Shown: in pieces, positions 1 to 13,508 of the stretch
How the letters are laid out: the number at the start of each line of letters is the position of its first letter
Position numbering within the stretch: the first letter of the stretch is position 1
Assembly (NCBI GenBank): GCA_027923505.1
Contig: BROI01000020.1
Coordinates: forward strand, 62,001 to 126,000
DNA length: 64,000 nucleotides
Direction: 5' to 3'
Origin: Mayamaea pseudoterrestris
Lineage: Eukaryota > Bacillariophyta > Bacillariophyceae > Sellaphorales > Sellaphoraceae
Translations under genes and position numbers: made by a program
The notes under the pieces: generated by a model
The model's database searches: none
What the model was told of the DNA's origin: nothing
What the model saw: the letters and a program-made list of their open reading frames with translations, nothing else

Positions 1-3000
1 CTACACGACGCTTTCTCCAAGCACACTGGATTCAGTGCATCGCTAGCAGGTTTTGACGGAATGATTGCCATCAAGAAACACATGGGGCAACACGACTCGG
101 AAGACAATTTCGCGCAGTTGAACACGCACTTAGAAGAGTGCTGCATCAAGTATGACAAGAAACACCCATCGACGACAAAGACTAAGCGCACAATCAATCA
201 AGCGCAGTCTAGTGGAACGAAAGGAGGCGGCAGCGGCAATGGCGGCGCGACTCCAAGCAGCTTATCGGCGGAACGATTTGCAGCGATCATGAAGAAACCT
301 CACGCGAGCGTGAAGGATGAAGTCTGGTTGGAGATGAAGTTCGATCAGTGAAAGCAGTTGAAGGACAAGCGTGCGACGGCGCCCAAGACACCCGAAAACG
401 GATGGCGACTGCGCAACCAACAAGGCACGGCTACGACGCAGACGCAAGTCAAGGCGGTGCATCAAGAGCATCACGCAACGGAATCTGTAGCGAACGATCA
501 CGCAAGCGTTCCTGGCACGATTAATATTCAGCCAGGCAATAGTGGAATGTCAGTCCAAACGGCTGCACGATCGGTTCTGCAAGCGAACAATGCGAGTACT
601 ACAACTCAGCAAGTGACAGGATCGTTGACGACTGATAACACCGGACGAGGTACATTCAGCTTCAACATGCATCGTCGTATGCGCGTCAATCGCGCACACT
701 ACGAGCGGATCAACGAAGGCGCACTCATCGACAGCGGCGCGAACGGAGGCTTATGCGGAGGAGACATGCTCGTCGTTTCGGAAATGAACGCCGAGGTGGA
801 TGTGACTGGTATTGACAATCATATTGTCCCAGCTCTCAAGATTGGCACTGCAGCTGGACTGGCTAAGACCCTTAGTGGCGAAACCATTCTACTGATGTGT
901 CACCAGTATGCTTTAAAGCGAGACGGACCAACGATTCATTGCCCGAATCAATTGCGCGCAATGGGACATCGAGTCGACGATATATCGACCCTGTTTGGTG
1001 GAACGCAACGAATTACGACGAACATTGGAGGCTACGTTTTGCCATTGGCGATTCGCGACGGCCTGGTGTATTTGGACGTGACGAAACCCATGTTCGATGA
1101 TTTGGATAAGTATCCGACTGTCACGATGACGTCGGACGTGCCGTGGAATCCGACTGTTTACGATGTCGAGCACGCACACAACAATTTCGACGAACGCAAT
1201 CACGATTATGGATCTTTCGATGAACGATTCGACGATGACGGTATTACGCACCGCAATTGTCACACGCCGACATGCACTGGCGACGAACTTGACGTACTGA
1301 TCAATCGGTGCGTGCGACACGCTCAGTTTTCACGCGTTAATTTGCGGAAGCTACGAAGCAAGGAACCGGACTACAACGCTCTTCGGCCGTACCTCGGATG
1401 GGTTCCGACTGAGCGATTTCAACAGACTTTATGACACACGGAAGCATGGTATCATCTCAGCAAACATCCGCGATTACCATTTCGACACCTCACGAAATTG
1501 AGATTTCTGGCCGCGAACGTTCAGCGGTTGCGCAAACTATTCGCCATGGACACGATACACTCTGACACGCCAGCTTTGGATGATGGAATTCTAGGGCATG
1601 GGGGAGCTACTAAGATGCAGCTCTTTGTTGGACAAGAAAGTTTTTACACGCGCGGCTACCCAATGAAGTCGGAGAGTGAAATGTCAAACGCGTTAGAGGA
1701 TTTTATCCGCGAAGTGGGCGCTCCTAATGGACTGCTCAGCGACAACGCCAAGTCGGAGACTGGCAAAGCAGTGAGGGATCTCTGTCGGATGTACAATATT
1801 CCTCAAGTGACCACAGAACCGGGTCATCCAGAACAAAATCCATGCGAACGTCACACGTCGCACATTAAGCCAATGATGGAGAACCTTCAACGAGATTTGG
1901 GTTTGCCAGGCCATTGCTGGGTTTTGCTGATTAAATTCGTAATCATGATTCTGAAAGTCCTTGCGACAAAATCGCTGGGATGGCGCACTCCAACGGAAGT
2001 TGTGTTCGGAAATTTGCCGGATATTTCGCCTTTGTTACATTTCAAGTGGTGGGAACCGGTCACGTTTGAGGTGCAGGGGAGTTTTCCCTCGGCGGTACGA
2101 TCTGGCAACAGCCAATTCGTGGGCATCGCAGAGAATAGTGGTCCGCACATGACTTTTCTCGTTCTGACGGATGACACGCTTCAGGCGATTCCGCGCTCCA
2201 ACGTGGTCTCGCGCAGCTACTTGTTACCCCGAGAGTTGCCTTCCTTCCCTGAGTCTGGAGGGGAGATTTCTGAAGAAGCAACGAGCGCAAGCGAACGAAG
2301 TTTTGAAACTCCAGATCTCGCGACAGGACGCTACCATAGCACGAATGCGACAGAAAGTAGTCACGACAACTACGAAGGAAACGACAACGAAACAATTCCA
2401 ATGGCGAACCATGCCAACGTACCAGCAAAGTTCTTCAGAAGGGCTGAGCAAGAATCAGGGAATAAATGCCCTCTGTTCTCTCCAAGCGAACTCATCAGAC
2501 GCACGTTCATAAGGGAACACGAAAACGGTCAGAAAATGCGAGCGACTGTATGCGAATATATCAAAGTACGCGATAACGAGCTACTCGAAACGACGAAAGG
2601 TTTCCTGATCTAGTTGGGAGAGGAACCAGCGAAAGACTTAATAAGTTACAATGAACTGTCGGATTTAATCAAACGACAGATGGATGAAGATATACGAAAC
2701 GATCCGGCGACTCAGTGGGTATTCACAAAAATAATCGGACACGAGCTTAATTTGAAACTGAACGACCCGACATACAAGGGAAGTTCAAGTAACGTTCTCG
2801 TCGAATGGACTGACGGAACGACGACGTGGGAGCCTCTCGCGATCATGAAGCAGGATGATCCGATAACGATCGCAGAGTATGGACTCAAGCATGGCTTACT
2901 CGACAAGCCAGGATGGAAGCAGCTGGAACATTACACTTGGAAGCGAAAGAAGTTTCGACAGATGGTGACAGCAGCGAAACAAAAATTGAAAGCAAACGGC

Positions 3001-5020
3001 GTACGCTACAAATTCGGCGTAAGGTTGCCACGCAATTATAAAGATGCGAAAGCTCTCGACGAGATCAACGGCAACACGCTGTGGACGGATGCGATTCGAA
3101 CGGAATTAAATCAGATAAATGATTACGATACGTTCGCAGATCAAGGAGTCGGTAAGATTATGCCGGCGCCGTGGAAACGAATAAACGTGCACATGATATT
3201 CGATGTCAAGCATGATTTACGACGGAAGGCACGACTCGTCGCAGGAGGACATTTGACAGAACCGCCAAAGGGTTCAGTTTACTTGGGCGTTGTGTCATTG
3301 CGACGTCTACGAATGGTAGCGATGTTAGCGGAACTCAACGGTCTGGAACTGTGGGCGGCTGACGTCGGCAACGCATACTTGGAAGCGAAAACGAAAGAGA
3401 AGGTTTATATCGTGGCAGGTCCAGAGTTCGGGGAGCTCGAGGGTCACACGCTCACGATCGTGAAGGCATTATACGGTCTTCGCACGTCAGGCGCACGCTG
3501 GCACGAGCACTTTGCAGACACGCTCCGCGACATTGGTTTCACACCGTGTATCACAGAACCGGATGTGTGGATGCGCGATAAAGGCACGCACTACAAATAC
3601 GTTTGTGTGTATGTCGACAATTTAGCGATAGCAATGAAGAATCCGAAGGAACTAACGGATCTTTTAATTGAGAACTACAACTACAAGTTGAAGGGCGTCG
3701 GTCCACTGGCATATCATTTGGGCGCAGACGTTTGGCGAGACGACGACGGCGTACTCTGCTTCGGAGCAAAGAAGTACGTCACGAGGCTACTAGCAAACTA
3801 CAAAGAAATGTTCGGCAAAGAACCGCGACTGCAGACAAGTCCACTACGCGACGGCGATCATCCGGAACTCGACACAACGAAAGAACTTGACGACGACGGA
3901 ATTGCAAAGTATCAATCGATAATTGGTGCGCTGCAATGGGCAGTAAGTTTATGTCAATTCGACATTCACTGCGCTGTCATGACTATGGGGAGATTCCGAG
4001 CTGCGCCACGAGCGGGGCACTTGGAACGGTTAAAGCATATTTGCGGATACTTATACTTACGACGATACCCGGATGGAGCGATTCGATTCAACGTTTCGAT
4101 TCTAATGGACGAGCAATACGCGACAGTTGACAAGATGTATTGGGATTACAGTGTGTACGGCAAGATCTGCGAAGAGCTTCCATGGAAGATGCCCACGCCG
4201 CGAGGCAAGGCGGTGCAAATGTCAACGTTCGAAGATGCGAACCTGTACCACGATTACACGACGGGGCGGGCAGCTTGGGCATGCTACACATGTTGAATAG
4301 AACAGTCGTCGATTGGTTTTTGAAACGCCAAGCAACGGTTGAGACGGCAACGTACGGATTGGAGTTTGTAGCAGCGAGAGTGAGCACGGAGCAGATCATG
4401 GATCTCCGCTTCACGCTACGCATGTTGGGAGTTCCGCTCGACGGACCTTCATGGATGTTTGGAGACAACAAGTCGGTAACGCAAAGCAGCAACCTACCGC
4501 ACTCTAGTCTGACAAAGCGACACAATGCACTGGCATTTCACCGTGTACGCGAAGCGATTGCGGCAGGAATTATTAATTTCAACCACATCATGGGAACGAC
4601 AAACACGGTGGATGTACTTACCAAGTTTCTTCCGCAGGCTACGGCAAGCAAGCACTTAAAGAACCTGCTCTTCAAGGAATCGAACTATTAGGTATGACTT
4701 GAGGGGAGTTGCAGGATGCGAACGAAAACAGCGAAAATCGGGCAAGTCACACCAAATGTCCGATAGGGTGACACAGCGGCACTCGCGGCTCACCACAGCC
4801 TCACGATCGCGTGATGCGTGGCAGCGACGGCTTCGAAGCAATTCAACGAGTATATTGCTGAAACTAGTGCGATATAGAGTAGAAACAAGCAGATTTACTA
4901 AGCTTGAAGAGTTAAGAAAGCGATTTATTCATCTCTCGTATTGTAGCAACTGCAAGCTTGGATTGGCCATCCAAGGACAGCTACAAGCGAAAGGTGCAAC
5001 AATTTGATTTACAAGTTACA
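1..5020 (+). mobile_element. Copia (CoDi-like) LTR retroelement A, 5' end outside window
   Basis: The parts follow Copia order on the plus strand: end of gag plus aspartic protease (about 0.06-1.43 kb, with the DSGA-type protease signature), integrase core (about 1.5-2.6 kb), reverse transcriptase (about 2.6-4.3 kb) and RNase H (about 4.1-4.7 kb), then a purine-rich tract and a 3' LTR. Integrase before RT is diagnostic of Copia. The element is broken, with a few breaks in the coding part. The 5' LTR, if present, lies left of the window. Its LTR is nearly identical to the inverted LTR at 8672-8982, which suggests a fairly recent age. Confidence 0.88.
4710..5020 (+). repeat. 3' LTR of Copia A (311 bp, TG...CA)
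   Basis: A purine-rich tract (GAGGGGAGT) runs straight into TGCAGGATGCG at 4710, and the repeat ends in ACAAGTTACA at 5020. Exactly the same 311-bp span recurs in reverse orientation at 8672-8982, which fixes both ends. The bases after 5020 (ACTCG) are candidate target-site sequence, but the matching 5' flank is outside the window. Confidence 0.85.
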
Positions 5021-6340
5021 ACTCGCTTAAACCATTATGACGGTTCAAGAGCACAAGGTCGAGTACTCCTTGGAGAAGCTCTTTGCAACTCCCGCGATTC
5101 CAGTTGCTCTCAATTCTTTTGATGGAGACAAGATTGGAGTGCATGTGGCTCACCATTTCATGTTCGCTCCGCCCTCGCAACGCGTCAACATTGTTTGCCT
5201 TCCTCTTTCACAAGGCATCCGCACCGATCACTTTGATTGACGCCAAGACTCTTGAGCTCGTTACCAACAAGAAGAGGCCTATCAACACGCCTTTGGCCAA
5301 GATTCTGTTCGAATGAAGATCCTGGAGCATCCAGTCCTTGAGGAATTGCTCAAGCTCAATACCAACGCTTTGACACCTCTCGTTTTGTCTGCTTGCATCC
5401 CCATCCCACCACTCGCCATTGAGGCCATTGCCAAGCATGGACCATACAATATTGAAGGCATTCTGTCAGCCTTTATGTCAACCTTGTCCACTTGGCCCGC
5501 TCAGTATGCCTCAGTGGTCTCTACAGTCGACGTGTTCCACAATGCCTTTCCCTTAATAATAATAACTCAATGATTTACTTTGTAGTAGTTAACTATCTAC
5601 GAAGCAGCCAATGCGGCTTTATTTTCGCTCCCACCGTCAGTGCAGCCAAAACTACCCGACGAATGGGTTGTGCCCCAAATTGAGAGACGACATGAGCGGT
5701 ACATTCATATGGGACAACAGATGTAGGATTTTAGATGAGGATGGAGCAGTACTGGTCGAGTAAGAAGACACCTGGGCAAATTCCAGTGCCATAGTCGTTC
5801 CGAGGACCATCACTAATTGCCATTACCTGGCTGGACATGAGAGAACAATGGAACAGATAACATATAAGGGTGTTTGTTTTGAACATGCTGATGGAGTGCT
5901 CCTATTAATGTTTGGTTATTGGTTGCAGAGAAGGTAGAAAAAGATGTTGCATAAGTGATTGCTGACACCGGACTACCCTCTCAATGGGTGTTTGTTGTGA
6001 TCGAAGCTGATGCTCAGTGCGGACCTGATAGAGCCAGGCTTTGATTTGTGTTGGTAGACGCTGTTGGATACGGGGTTTTCTTGGCTTCATGAGGATGTGC
6101 AGACGAGCCCGTGCAAATTCTTCATCAACCTGCCGGCGCAGGTCCAGGACTCAGATGCCAATTTCCCGTTGATGGAGAGTGTCGTTGCGCTGTCACCACA
6201 TGTCCCAACATATTTCAAAAAGTTTGAGGATAATTTGAGATAGCCAGTGCCTCCCATTGTGATTACGTTTTTGTTTAGCTGGCATTTGGCGGTAGGAATG
6301 TCTGCGGCGCTGCTTGCACTCCCGGTACATGCCTTGTTTC
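5021..6340. other. Repeat-flanked stretch with unrecognised reading-frame remnants
   Basis: This 1.3-kb stretch lies between the LTR of Copia A and the LTR remnant of inverted Copia B. On the plus strand, about 5037-5577 holds protein-like frames (starting MTVQEHKVEYSLEKLF, then a segment rich in Ala, Leu and Pro). They read like a decayed gene, but I do not recognise the family. On the minus strand, 6087-6374 holds an open frame of 95 codons, also unrecognised. Between about 5580 and 5900 I see nothing I can name. The stretch could be old retroelement sequence or a captured host fragment. Confidence 0.4.
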
Positions 6341-8671
6341 CGGTGACACCCGCTTCCGTCTGCGCTTGCTGCATACAAGCTCGCTCTTGCCCTGCACCCT
6401 CGTAGTTGGTTCCAAGTGAAGCGGGATGATCAGTCCTTTACCACTGTATCCTACAGGGGTCTTCTCCTACAAAGTTATTAAGCAGTTCTCTAGCAAATTC
6501 GTGTTTGGGCGGTCGACAATTTGAAACGCAATGGGGTGAGTTTGGGAGGGGCCATCGTCGATGTAGGTGGTACTTGGGGGAATCGTTTGCCTCGGCAATC
6601 TTGACAAACTTGATAATTCTGGCTGCAACACACCAACGGATACAATGGTATGTGAGTGCATTGTGGCGCTTGGTGAGTGTGGATTTAGGCACTGTACACT
6701 GCGTGATGACTGATTGGTTATCACCGAGTAGCCATGAAGAGAACTTGATGGGAACACCCATTGCCATGAGTGACACGCGTATGCCTAGGATATGGTTGGT
6801 TGCAACGCGCCCGCTCATGAGTTCAGAGCCAAAGGTCGCGTGTTCGACGGTATCTTGAAGTTTGGCAAACCACGTGAACGGAGTCTGCTGAATGAAATGA
6901 AGGATTCCAGTGCATGCTTTGCCGGTGACTTTGCAATGCATCAGGTTGGCATCTTTGAGAGTAGTAAGGTGAACTGTCTTGCCCTTTGGTTTCGGCCAAA
7001 GTGAAAGGACCTCTTCCTTGGGGTTGTTGTAGATGGTTTGCTGCCAGTCATAGGTTGGTGAGTCGCCAAAGATGATTTCGTTCTGCGGCCACTAGGTGTG
7101 AAAGCGGATGACTGCCTCGGGAGACTTGCAAAGGTAGCCGCATACACGCTTGACTCGGTCGAGGTGTCCAATGCGAGGTGTCCAATGCGAGGCTGTCCGC
7201 GGAAAAATGACAGGCAGGTGGTGGCACTGCAGATGTCGAACCGGCCAAGGGTGAATGCCCACTGAACGGCTCCAACAAAAGATTGGTAGATCTTGATGTC
7301 CACTCCCGGTGTGGTTGAGTTCCAGGTGATTGTGAGAGTCAAGTGGAGAGCTGTACTTTGGTGGTCATCCGTTGAATGACGTCGTGTAGTTGGCTAGAAC
7401 TTGGTGTATTTGATGCTCATTCCGGTGCAGGGGGAAGAAGGCACCGGACAATTTTGAACACCAAGAAGCACATGCACCTACTCGAGACGTTACCTATACC
7501 GCCTTCTACTCCGCGGCGCGAAAGCCTCGCGACGTCGATTCTGTCTCCTCATTCTGTTGCACGGAAGTCAACTGCAGACATGCAGTCAAGCAGTTCCAGT
7601 ACTTCATTAGGCCTCGCGAAAATCGACATCGCCAGCGGTTTCTACCGCATCAGCTAGACCCGACAATGCCTCTCACGATCGAACGAAGAACAACTGATAG
7701 CCTTTCGCTCACGCTACCCATGGGGTGGGTACATTAAATACGCCATTCTTCGTCCTCGGCCACCGAGACGATCGCCGACATCGCCAACCGCTACGCCACG
7801 CCACAACACCACGCCCTTTGGCTGGAAGGCGAAACCGACACGCTCCCAGCCCTAGACCCACGCACCGTGCGCGTGACTCGGACACGACTCCGGTCACGTC
7901 ACAACATACTTCCAACGACCGTCGGCCACCAGACGTATGCGTCGATGATTGTTTATTGAAATTGTGCCAAGCGGCGAGCCACGCCAGCGCCACTACGCCA
8001 GCGATCTCGATTTCTCAGACTTCCTCCGAAATGGGAGGCTGTTGGAGCGACACTGGGCCTGGGGGGGCTGGCAAGTAAACTGCCTGTTAACACCAACTTG
8101 TCTCTCCAACTAGCTAGCTGCCTAGATGGGCTGGATGACAGCAAGCCGGTATGTCGGCTAGGACAAAGATCGTCATTCCGGTGCAGGGGGAAGAAAGCCG
8201 CACCGGACAATTGAACACCAAGAAGCACATGCACCTACTCGAGACTTTACCTGATACCGCCTTACTACGCTCCGCGCGGCGAAAGCCTCGCGACGTCGAT
8301 TCTCGTCTCCTCATTCTGTTGCACGAAGTCAACTGCAGACATCCGAGTCAAGCAGTTCCAGTACTTCATTAGATAGTCTCATAAGCTTCACCCTCCTCAC
8401 CCACCCTCGCGACACTGGGCCTGGGGGGGGCTGGCAAGTAAACTGCCTGTTAACACCAACTCGTCTCTCCAACTAGCTAGCTGCCTAGATGGGCTGGATG
8501 ACATGCAACGCGCTTGGAATTGTAATTTTTTGCGAAGAATGTGCCGGGTCAATCATGATTGCCAATCCGATGCTGCAAACGGAGTGCTCTGGTATTTGGT
8601 TTTGCTTCGCGATGGGTCGCCTACCATGGGGGTGAGTCCATTCAACTCCCCTATCACCAGCGCTAGGCGTT
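6340..8671 (-). mobile_element. Copia B, copy 1 (inverted, interrupted, broken)
   Basis: Read on the minus strand, this matches the two direct B copies at 9.5-13.5 kb and 19.1-22.4 kb. It holds a shortened LTR remnant at about 6340-6500, RNase H at about 6500-6960, the end of RT at about 6960-7400, then more RT at about 8504-8671 after a 1.1-kb insert. It is broken, with several breaks, is more diverged than copies 2 and 3, and so is probably the oldest of the three. A fragment of Copia A abuts it at 8672. Confidence 0.75.
7417..8503. mobile_element. Direct-repeat-bounded insert with a Gypsy-like RT scrap, inside Copia B copy 1
   Basis: Two segments occur twice in direct orientation: about 190-200 bp at 7417-7609 and 8172-8371, and about 90 bp at 8048-8140 and 8408-8503. 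Between them, near 7615-7650, the plus strand reads KIDIASGFYRI, which resembles a Gypsy-type reverse transcriptase motif. The right-hand unit 8152-8503 starts TG and ends CA, so it may be an LTR. A 4-bp ATGC occurs just before 7417 and at 8503-8506, possibly a target duplication. The insert splits Copia B copy 1. Family assignment is tentative. Confidence 0.45.
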
Positions 8672-8982
8672 TGTAACTTGTAAATCAAATCGTTGCACCT
8701 TTTGCTTGTAGCTGTCCTTGGATGGCCAATCCAAGCTTGCAGTTGCTACAATACGAGAGACAAATAAATCGCTTTCTTAACTCTTCAAGCTTAGTAAGTC
8801 TGCTTGTTTCTACTCTATATTGCACTAGTTTCAGCAATATGCTCGTTGAATCGCTTCGAAGCCGTCGCTGCCACGCATCACGCGATCGTGAGGCTGTGGT
8901 GAGCCGCGAGTGCCGCTGTGTCACCCTATCGGACATTCGGTGTGACTTGCCCGATTTTCGCTGTTTTCGATTGCATCCTGCA
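8672..8982 (-). repeat. LTR of the inverted Copia A fragment (311 bp)
   Basis: On the plus strand it runs from TGTAACTTG at 8672 to CATCCTGCA at 8982, followed by the reverse complement of the purine tract (ACTCCCCTC). Length and ends equal those of the LTR at 4710-5020, with only a few differences visible by eye. Confidence 0.85.
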
Positions 8983-9522
8983 ACTCCCCTCAAGTCATAC
9001 CTAATAGTTCAATTCCTTGAAGAGCAGGTTCTTTAAGTGCTTGCTTGCCGTAGCCCGCGGAAGGAACTTGGTAAGTACATCCACCGGGTTTGTCGTTCCC
9101 ATGATGTGGTTGAAACTAATAATTCCCGCCGCAATCGCTTTGCATACACGGTGAAATGCCTTTTGGCATGCCAGTCGAGACTTGCGGTGAGTTGCGCTGC
9201 GTTACCGACTTGTTGTCTCCAAACATCCATGAAGGTCCGTCGAGCGGAACTCCCAACATGCGGCAGCGAAGCAGTCGATCCCTGTTCTACGACTCCGATC
9301 TCGCGACACTCCGAGTCCGGTCGCTTGGCGTTTCGAAAACCAATTGACGACTGTTCCATTCAACATGTGTAGCATGCCCATCGCTGCCCGTCCCGTCGTG
9401 TAATCGTGGTACAGGTTTGCATCTTCAAACATTGACATTCTTTCCCTTGCTCCGGCGTGGATGCGTGCCATTCCTTGCCGTACACACTGTAATCCCAATC
9501 CATCTTGTCAACTGTCGCGTTT
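8672..9522 (-). mobile_element. Copia A fragment: 3' LTR plus RNase H (inverted)
   Basis: On the minus strand this matches the last 0.9 kb of Copia A (about 4110-5020): RNase H, the purine tract and a full-length LTR. Similarity stops abruptly near 9522, upstream of the RNase H. It is a truncated, broken fragment. On its LTR side the neighbouring sequence is Copia B RT, so A appears to have landed in B. Confidence 0.8.
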
Positions 9523-12500
9523 CACTACCATCACTACTCTCACGCGGAACCATATCGACATCCGGATCAAGCCATGCTCAGAACCCAACGGGAACGCTCC
9601 GAGTCCGAAGACACTGTCGTGGAATGTCGCCGGCGGGGCTGCCGACATTGTAAAGCCGCCGGATGTTCTGGACTAACGCATGTGGTTCCTCGACGACCTT
9701 ACAATGCTTCGGCCCAACTTTTTCTCCAGCCCATAAGAGCGCCTACATTATCAGCTACCGTCAACGAGCAACGTTTCCCTCAGCGACGCCATTGGTTGGT
9801 TGGCGTGGTTGCGCTGTTCGCTACCTGGAGTTGATCGAAGGGACTATTCTCCGACACACCCGCACTCAACGATGGTATTCCTGGACATGCCGGATGCCAA
9901 GCAGCGCAACTCTACGTTTGCATGCAGAGCCGATTGATTTGCGTCTACCCGATGGCAAACAAAGGACAAGTTCCGTCGACGCTCATGCAGTTTATCAACG
10001 ATTGCGGTGCTCCAATCGGTCTAATCTCAGACGGAGCCAAGGAAGAAAACAGCCTAGCGATTCGAGAAAGTGAACGCCAGTTTATGATCCGTAAGCACTG
10101 GGTCAGCAAACTGGAAAACCAACAGCAGAATCCAGCGGAACGCGTTATCGGCGATGTCGAGCGCACTGTCAATGTCAACATGGATCGGACCGGATCGCCT
10201 GCACCAACCTGGCTGCTATGCACTCTACACATCGTAGCTCTACTCGCCCTCATGTCCCAGTCATGTCTCGGTGGCATGACCCCATATCAAAAGGTATACA
10301 ACAAAGTACCCGATATCTCTGCCTACCTAAACTTCCACTGGTGGCAGCCCGTTCGATACAGCGCAAACTCTACATCGCTCAACCAAACTAATGAGCGCGC
10401 TGGACGTTTCGTCGGGGTAGCTGATAATGTCGGTGATGCTCTAACTACTGGGTCTTGGATGAGGAAACACATCAGGTTGTCGCCCGAAGCATTGTAACGG
10501 CTCGTCGAGACGATCTTAATCCAAACATTCGTCTTGATTGACCACAAGTCGAAGCTTCTCCCGAAGGCGACATGTTCGTATACACTGAAGGTGGACTCCA
10601 AGAGAGCTTCCAACTTGGTAACCAAAGCTCCGAAGAAGAGGAGCTACCCACTGATGAACCCGTTCCTACTGTAACGGCCAACAACGGACCCGAGTTCTAC
10701 TTTGGAGATGAACCATTCGTCGGAAGCAGTCCCTACCAGCGGCCGCCATCAGCCCATCCTCAAGCGCATCCACGCAGACAAATCGATTTATTACCTGCAT
10801 TCTCACCTGAAGAACTTGTCAATCAAACGTTTACTTGGCATACTCAGGATGGGGAGCCCATGCGAGCCGAAATCGTTCGCAAGCTCGAAACCATGGACGC
10901 AGCCAACCATCATAACATCAAGTTCCTACTCAAAATCGGCGAAAACGAAGCTGAAGAAGTCATCGACTACATCCGACTCTGCGAATTGTTTGAGAAGGAC
11001 CAAGCAGCAAAGGTAAACGATCCTGAACACAACTGGACGTTTAAAGCAATCCTATCGCACGAAGGACCACTCACAAAGCAATCCGACGGATGGAAAGGCT
11101 CCATGTACAACATCAAAGTTGTGTGGGAAGACAACTCAATGACTTGGGAGCCATTGAACGCTTTAGCACGTGATGACATCATTTCCTGCGCTCGCTACGC
11201 CGAGGCAAACGGACTACTCAACAAGAAAGGCTGGAAGTTCCTACGCGACGCAGCCCGACGCGCACGTATCGCCCGTCGAACCGTAAACCAAGCCAAGCAA
11301 CGACGCAGCATTCGACACAAGTTTGGCGTCAAGGTACCACGCGATCCAAAGGAAGCTCGAAAGTTCCAAGAAGAACTCCGGCATACCAAATGGACCGACG
11401 CGGAGAAGGTAGAGCTGTCAAGCCTGTTCGAATATGACACCTTCATTGATCTCGGATTGAATGCCGCGCCTCCCAGAGGCTATCAAAAGATTCGCACTAT
11501 CTGGGTCTACGACTGCAAGCAAGACTTTCGTCACAAGGCTCGGATGGTTGCTGGTGGACACCTTACAGATCCTGTCGACGACTCATACTCGAGCGTCGTT
11601 TCACTCGAATCGCTGCGCCTAGCGCTGGCGATAGGGGAGTTGAATGGACTCACTCCCATGGTAGGCGACATCGGAAATGCTTACCTCGAAGCCAAAACCA
11701 AAGAAAAGATTTACTTCATCGCTGGACCTGAGTTCGGCGACTTGGAAGGCCACACACTCATCATCTACAAAGCACTCTACGGCCTACGCACAAGCGGAGC
11801 ACGATTCCACGAGCGGCTTGCGGACGCACTACGAGCGGAAGGCTTCAAAGCCTCGTACGCCGATCCAGACGTTTGGATTCGCGATGCTGGCCATTGTTAC
11901 GAATACATTTGCACTTACGTCGACGACCTTATGGCAATCATGATTGACCCAGGCGCATTCTACGACATTCTTCGCAACAAGTACAAGTTCAAGCTCAAGG
12001 GCGTTGGATGCCCAGAGTACCATCTAGGCGGCGACTTCGGACGCGACCCTGACGGAACACTATTCTGGGGCACCAAGACCTACATCACTAAGCTTCTAGC
12101 CAACTACGAGCGTACATTCAACGGACCACCACCAAAGTAAAGCTCTCCACTCGACTCTCACGACCACCCCAAACTCGACCAGACGTCCCTTTTAGGGGAG
12201 TTGGACATCAAGATCTACCAATCGTTTGTCGGAGCCCTTCAGTGGGCGATCACCCTTGGCCGATTCGATATCTGCAGTGCCACCGCCTGCCTGTCACGCT
12301 TCCGCGGACAGCCTCGCATTGGACACCTCGACCGAGTCAAGCGTGTATGCGGCTACCTTCGCAAGTCTCCCGAGGCAGTCATCCGCTTTCACACCTAGTG
12401 GCCGCAGAACGAAATCATCTTCGGCGACTCACCAACCTATGACTGGCAGCAAACCATCTACGACAACCCCAAGGAAGAGGTCCTTTCACTCTGGCTGAAA

Positions 12501-13508
12501 CCAAAGGGCAAGACAGTTCGCCTTACTACTCTCAAAGACGCCAATCTGATGCATTGCAAAGTCACCGGCAAAGCATGCACTGGAATCCTTCACTTCATTC
12601 AGCAGACTCCGTTCAAGTGGTTTGCCAAACTTCAAGATACCGTCGAACACGCGACCTTTGGCTCTGAACTCATGAGCGGGCGCGTTGCAACCGACCATAT
12701 CCTAGGCATACGCGCGTCACTCATGGCAATGGGTGTTCCCATCGAGTCCTCTTCATGGCTACTCGGTGATAACCAATCAGTCATCACGCAGTGTACAGTG
12801 CCTACATCCACACTCACCAAGCGCCACAATGCCCTCGCATATCACCGTATCCGGTGGTGTGTAGCAGCCGGAATTATCAAGTTCGTCAAGATTGCCGGCA
12901 AGGAAAACGCTTCCGATGCGCTTACCAAGTACCTACCCTACATCGACGCATGGCCCCTACTCAAACCATTACTGTTCTGGCGTGGCGAAACTTTGGATCC
13001 TGGAGAACTCGAATTCTATCTTATGGACCCGTCACTGCCTCAAGGGGAGCCGACTCCAGGGGAGCTCATTGAGCTTACACCTGTCCTGGCACACCTACAA
13101 GGGGAGTGTCACAATGACGATCTAGTCCAGTCGCTTGACGCGAACCTAGACGTCGCCGGGGGCGCACGAGCATAGTACTCGAACCTCCGTTGCGGTACCA
13201 GAAAAGACATCTACTCACAACTACGTCATTGAAATATTGCATGTGTGCCAGCCGCAGGCACGATAAACAAGATTAGTATTCACTATCATGAATGGTCTTG
13301 AAAGAGCCATCTGATCAATCGCTCTTTCTCGACCGATCGTAAATCAACTCACTTTCTAGAGAACTGCTTAATCAACTAGCGTTTTGTAGGATAAGACCCC
13401 TGTAGGATAAACCAAGGTAAAGGACTGATCATCCCGCTCACTTGGAAACCGACTACAGAGGGTGAGGAATCGTTGCAGCCGTACGAACTGGAACTGCATC
13501 GTGTCACA
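9523..13508 (+). mobile_element. Copia B, copy 2: integrase, RT, RNase H and 3' LTR (5'-truncated)
   Basis: Recognisable Copia integrase begins near 9.84 kb and runs to about 10.5 kb. It is followed by a linker and reverse transcriptase (about 10.6-12.4 kb), RNase H (about 12.5-13.1 kb), a purine tract and an LTR ending at 13508. The gag and protease end is absent. About 9523-9840 precedes the recognisable integrase and cannot be assigned with certainty. The element is broken, with a few breaks, and is close to copy 3, so both are fairly young. Confidence 0.85.
13107..13508 (+). repeat. 3' LTR of Copia B copy 2 (about 402 bp)
   Basis: The tract AAGGGGAG is followed by TGTCACAATG at 13107. 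The repeat ends in CGTGTCACA at 13508, where similarity to copy 3 stops. The same span recurs at 21950-22351. The end of the upstream reading frame runs into the LTR in both copies. Confidence 0.8.
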
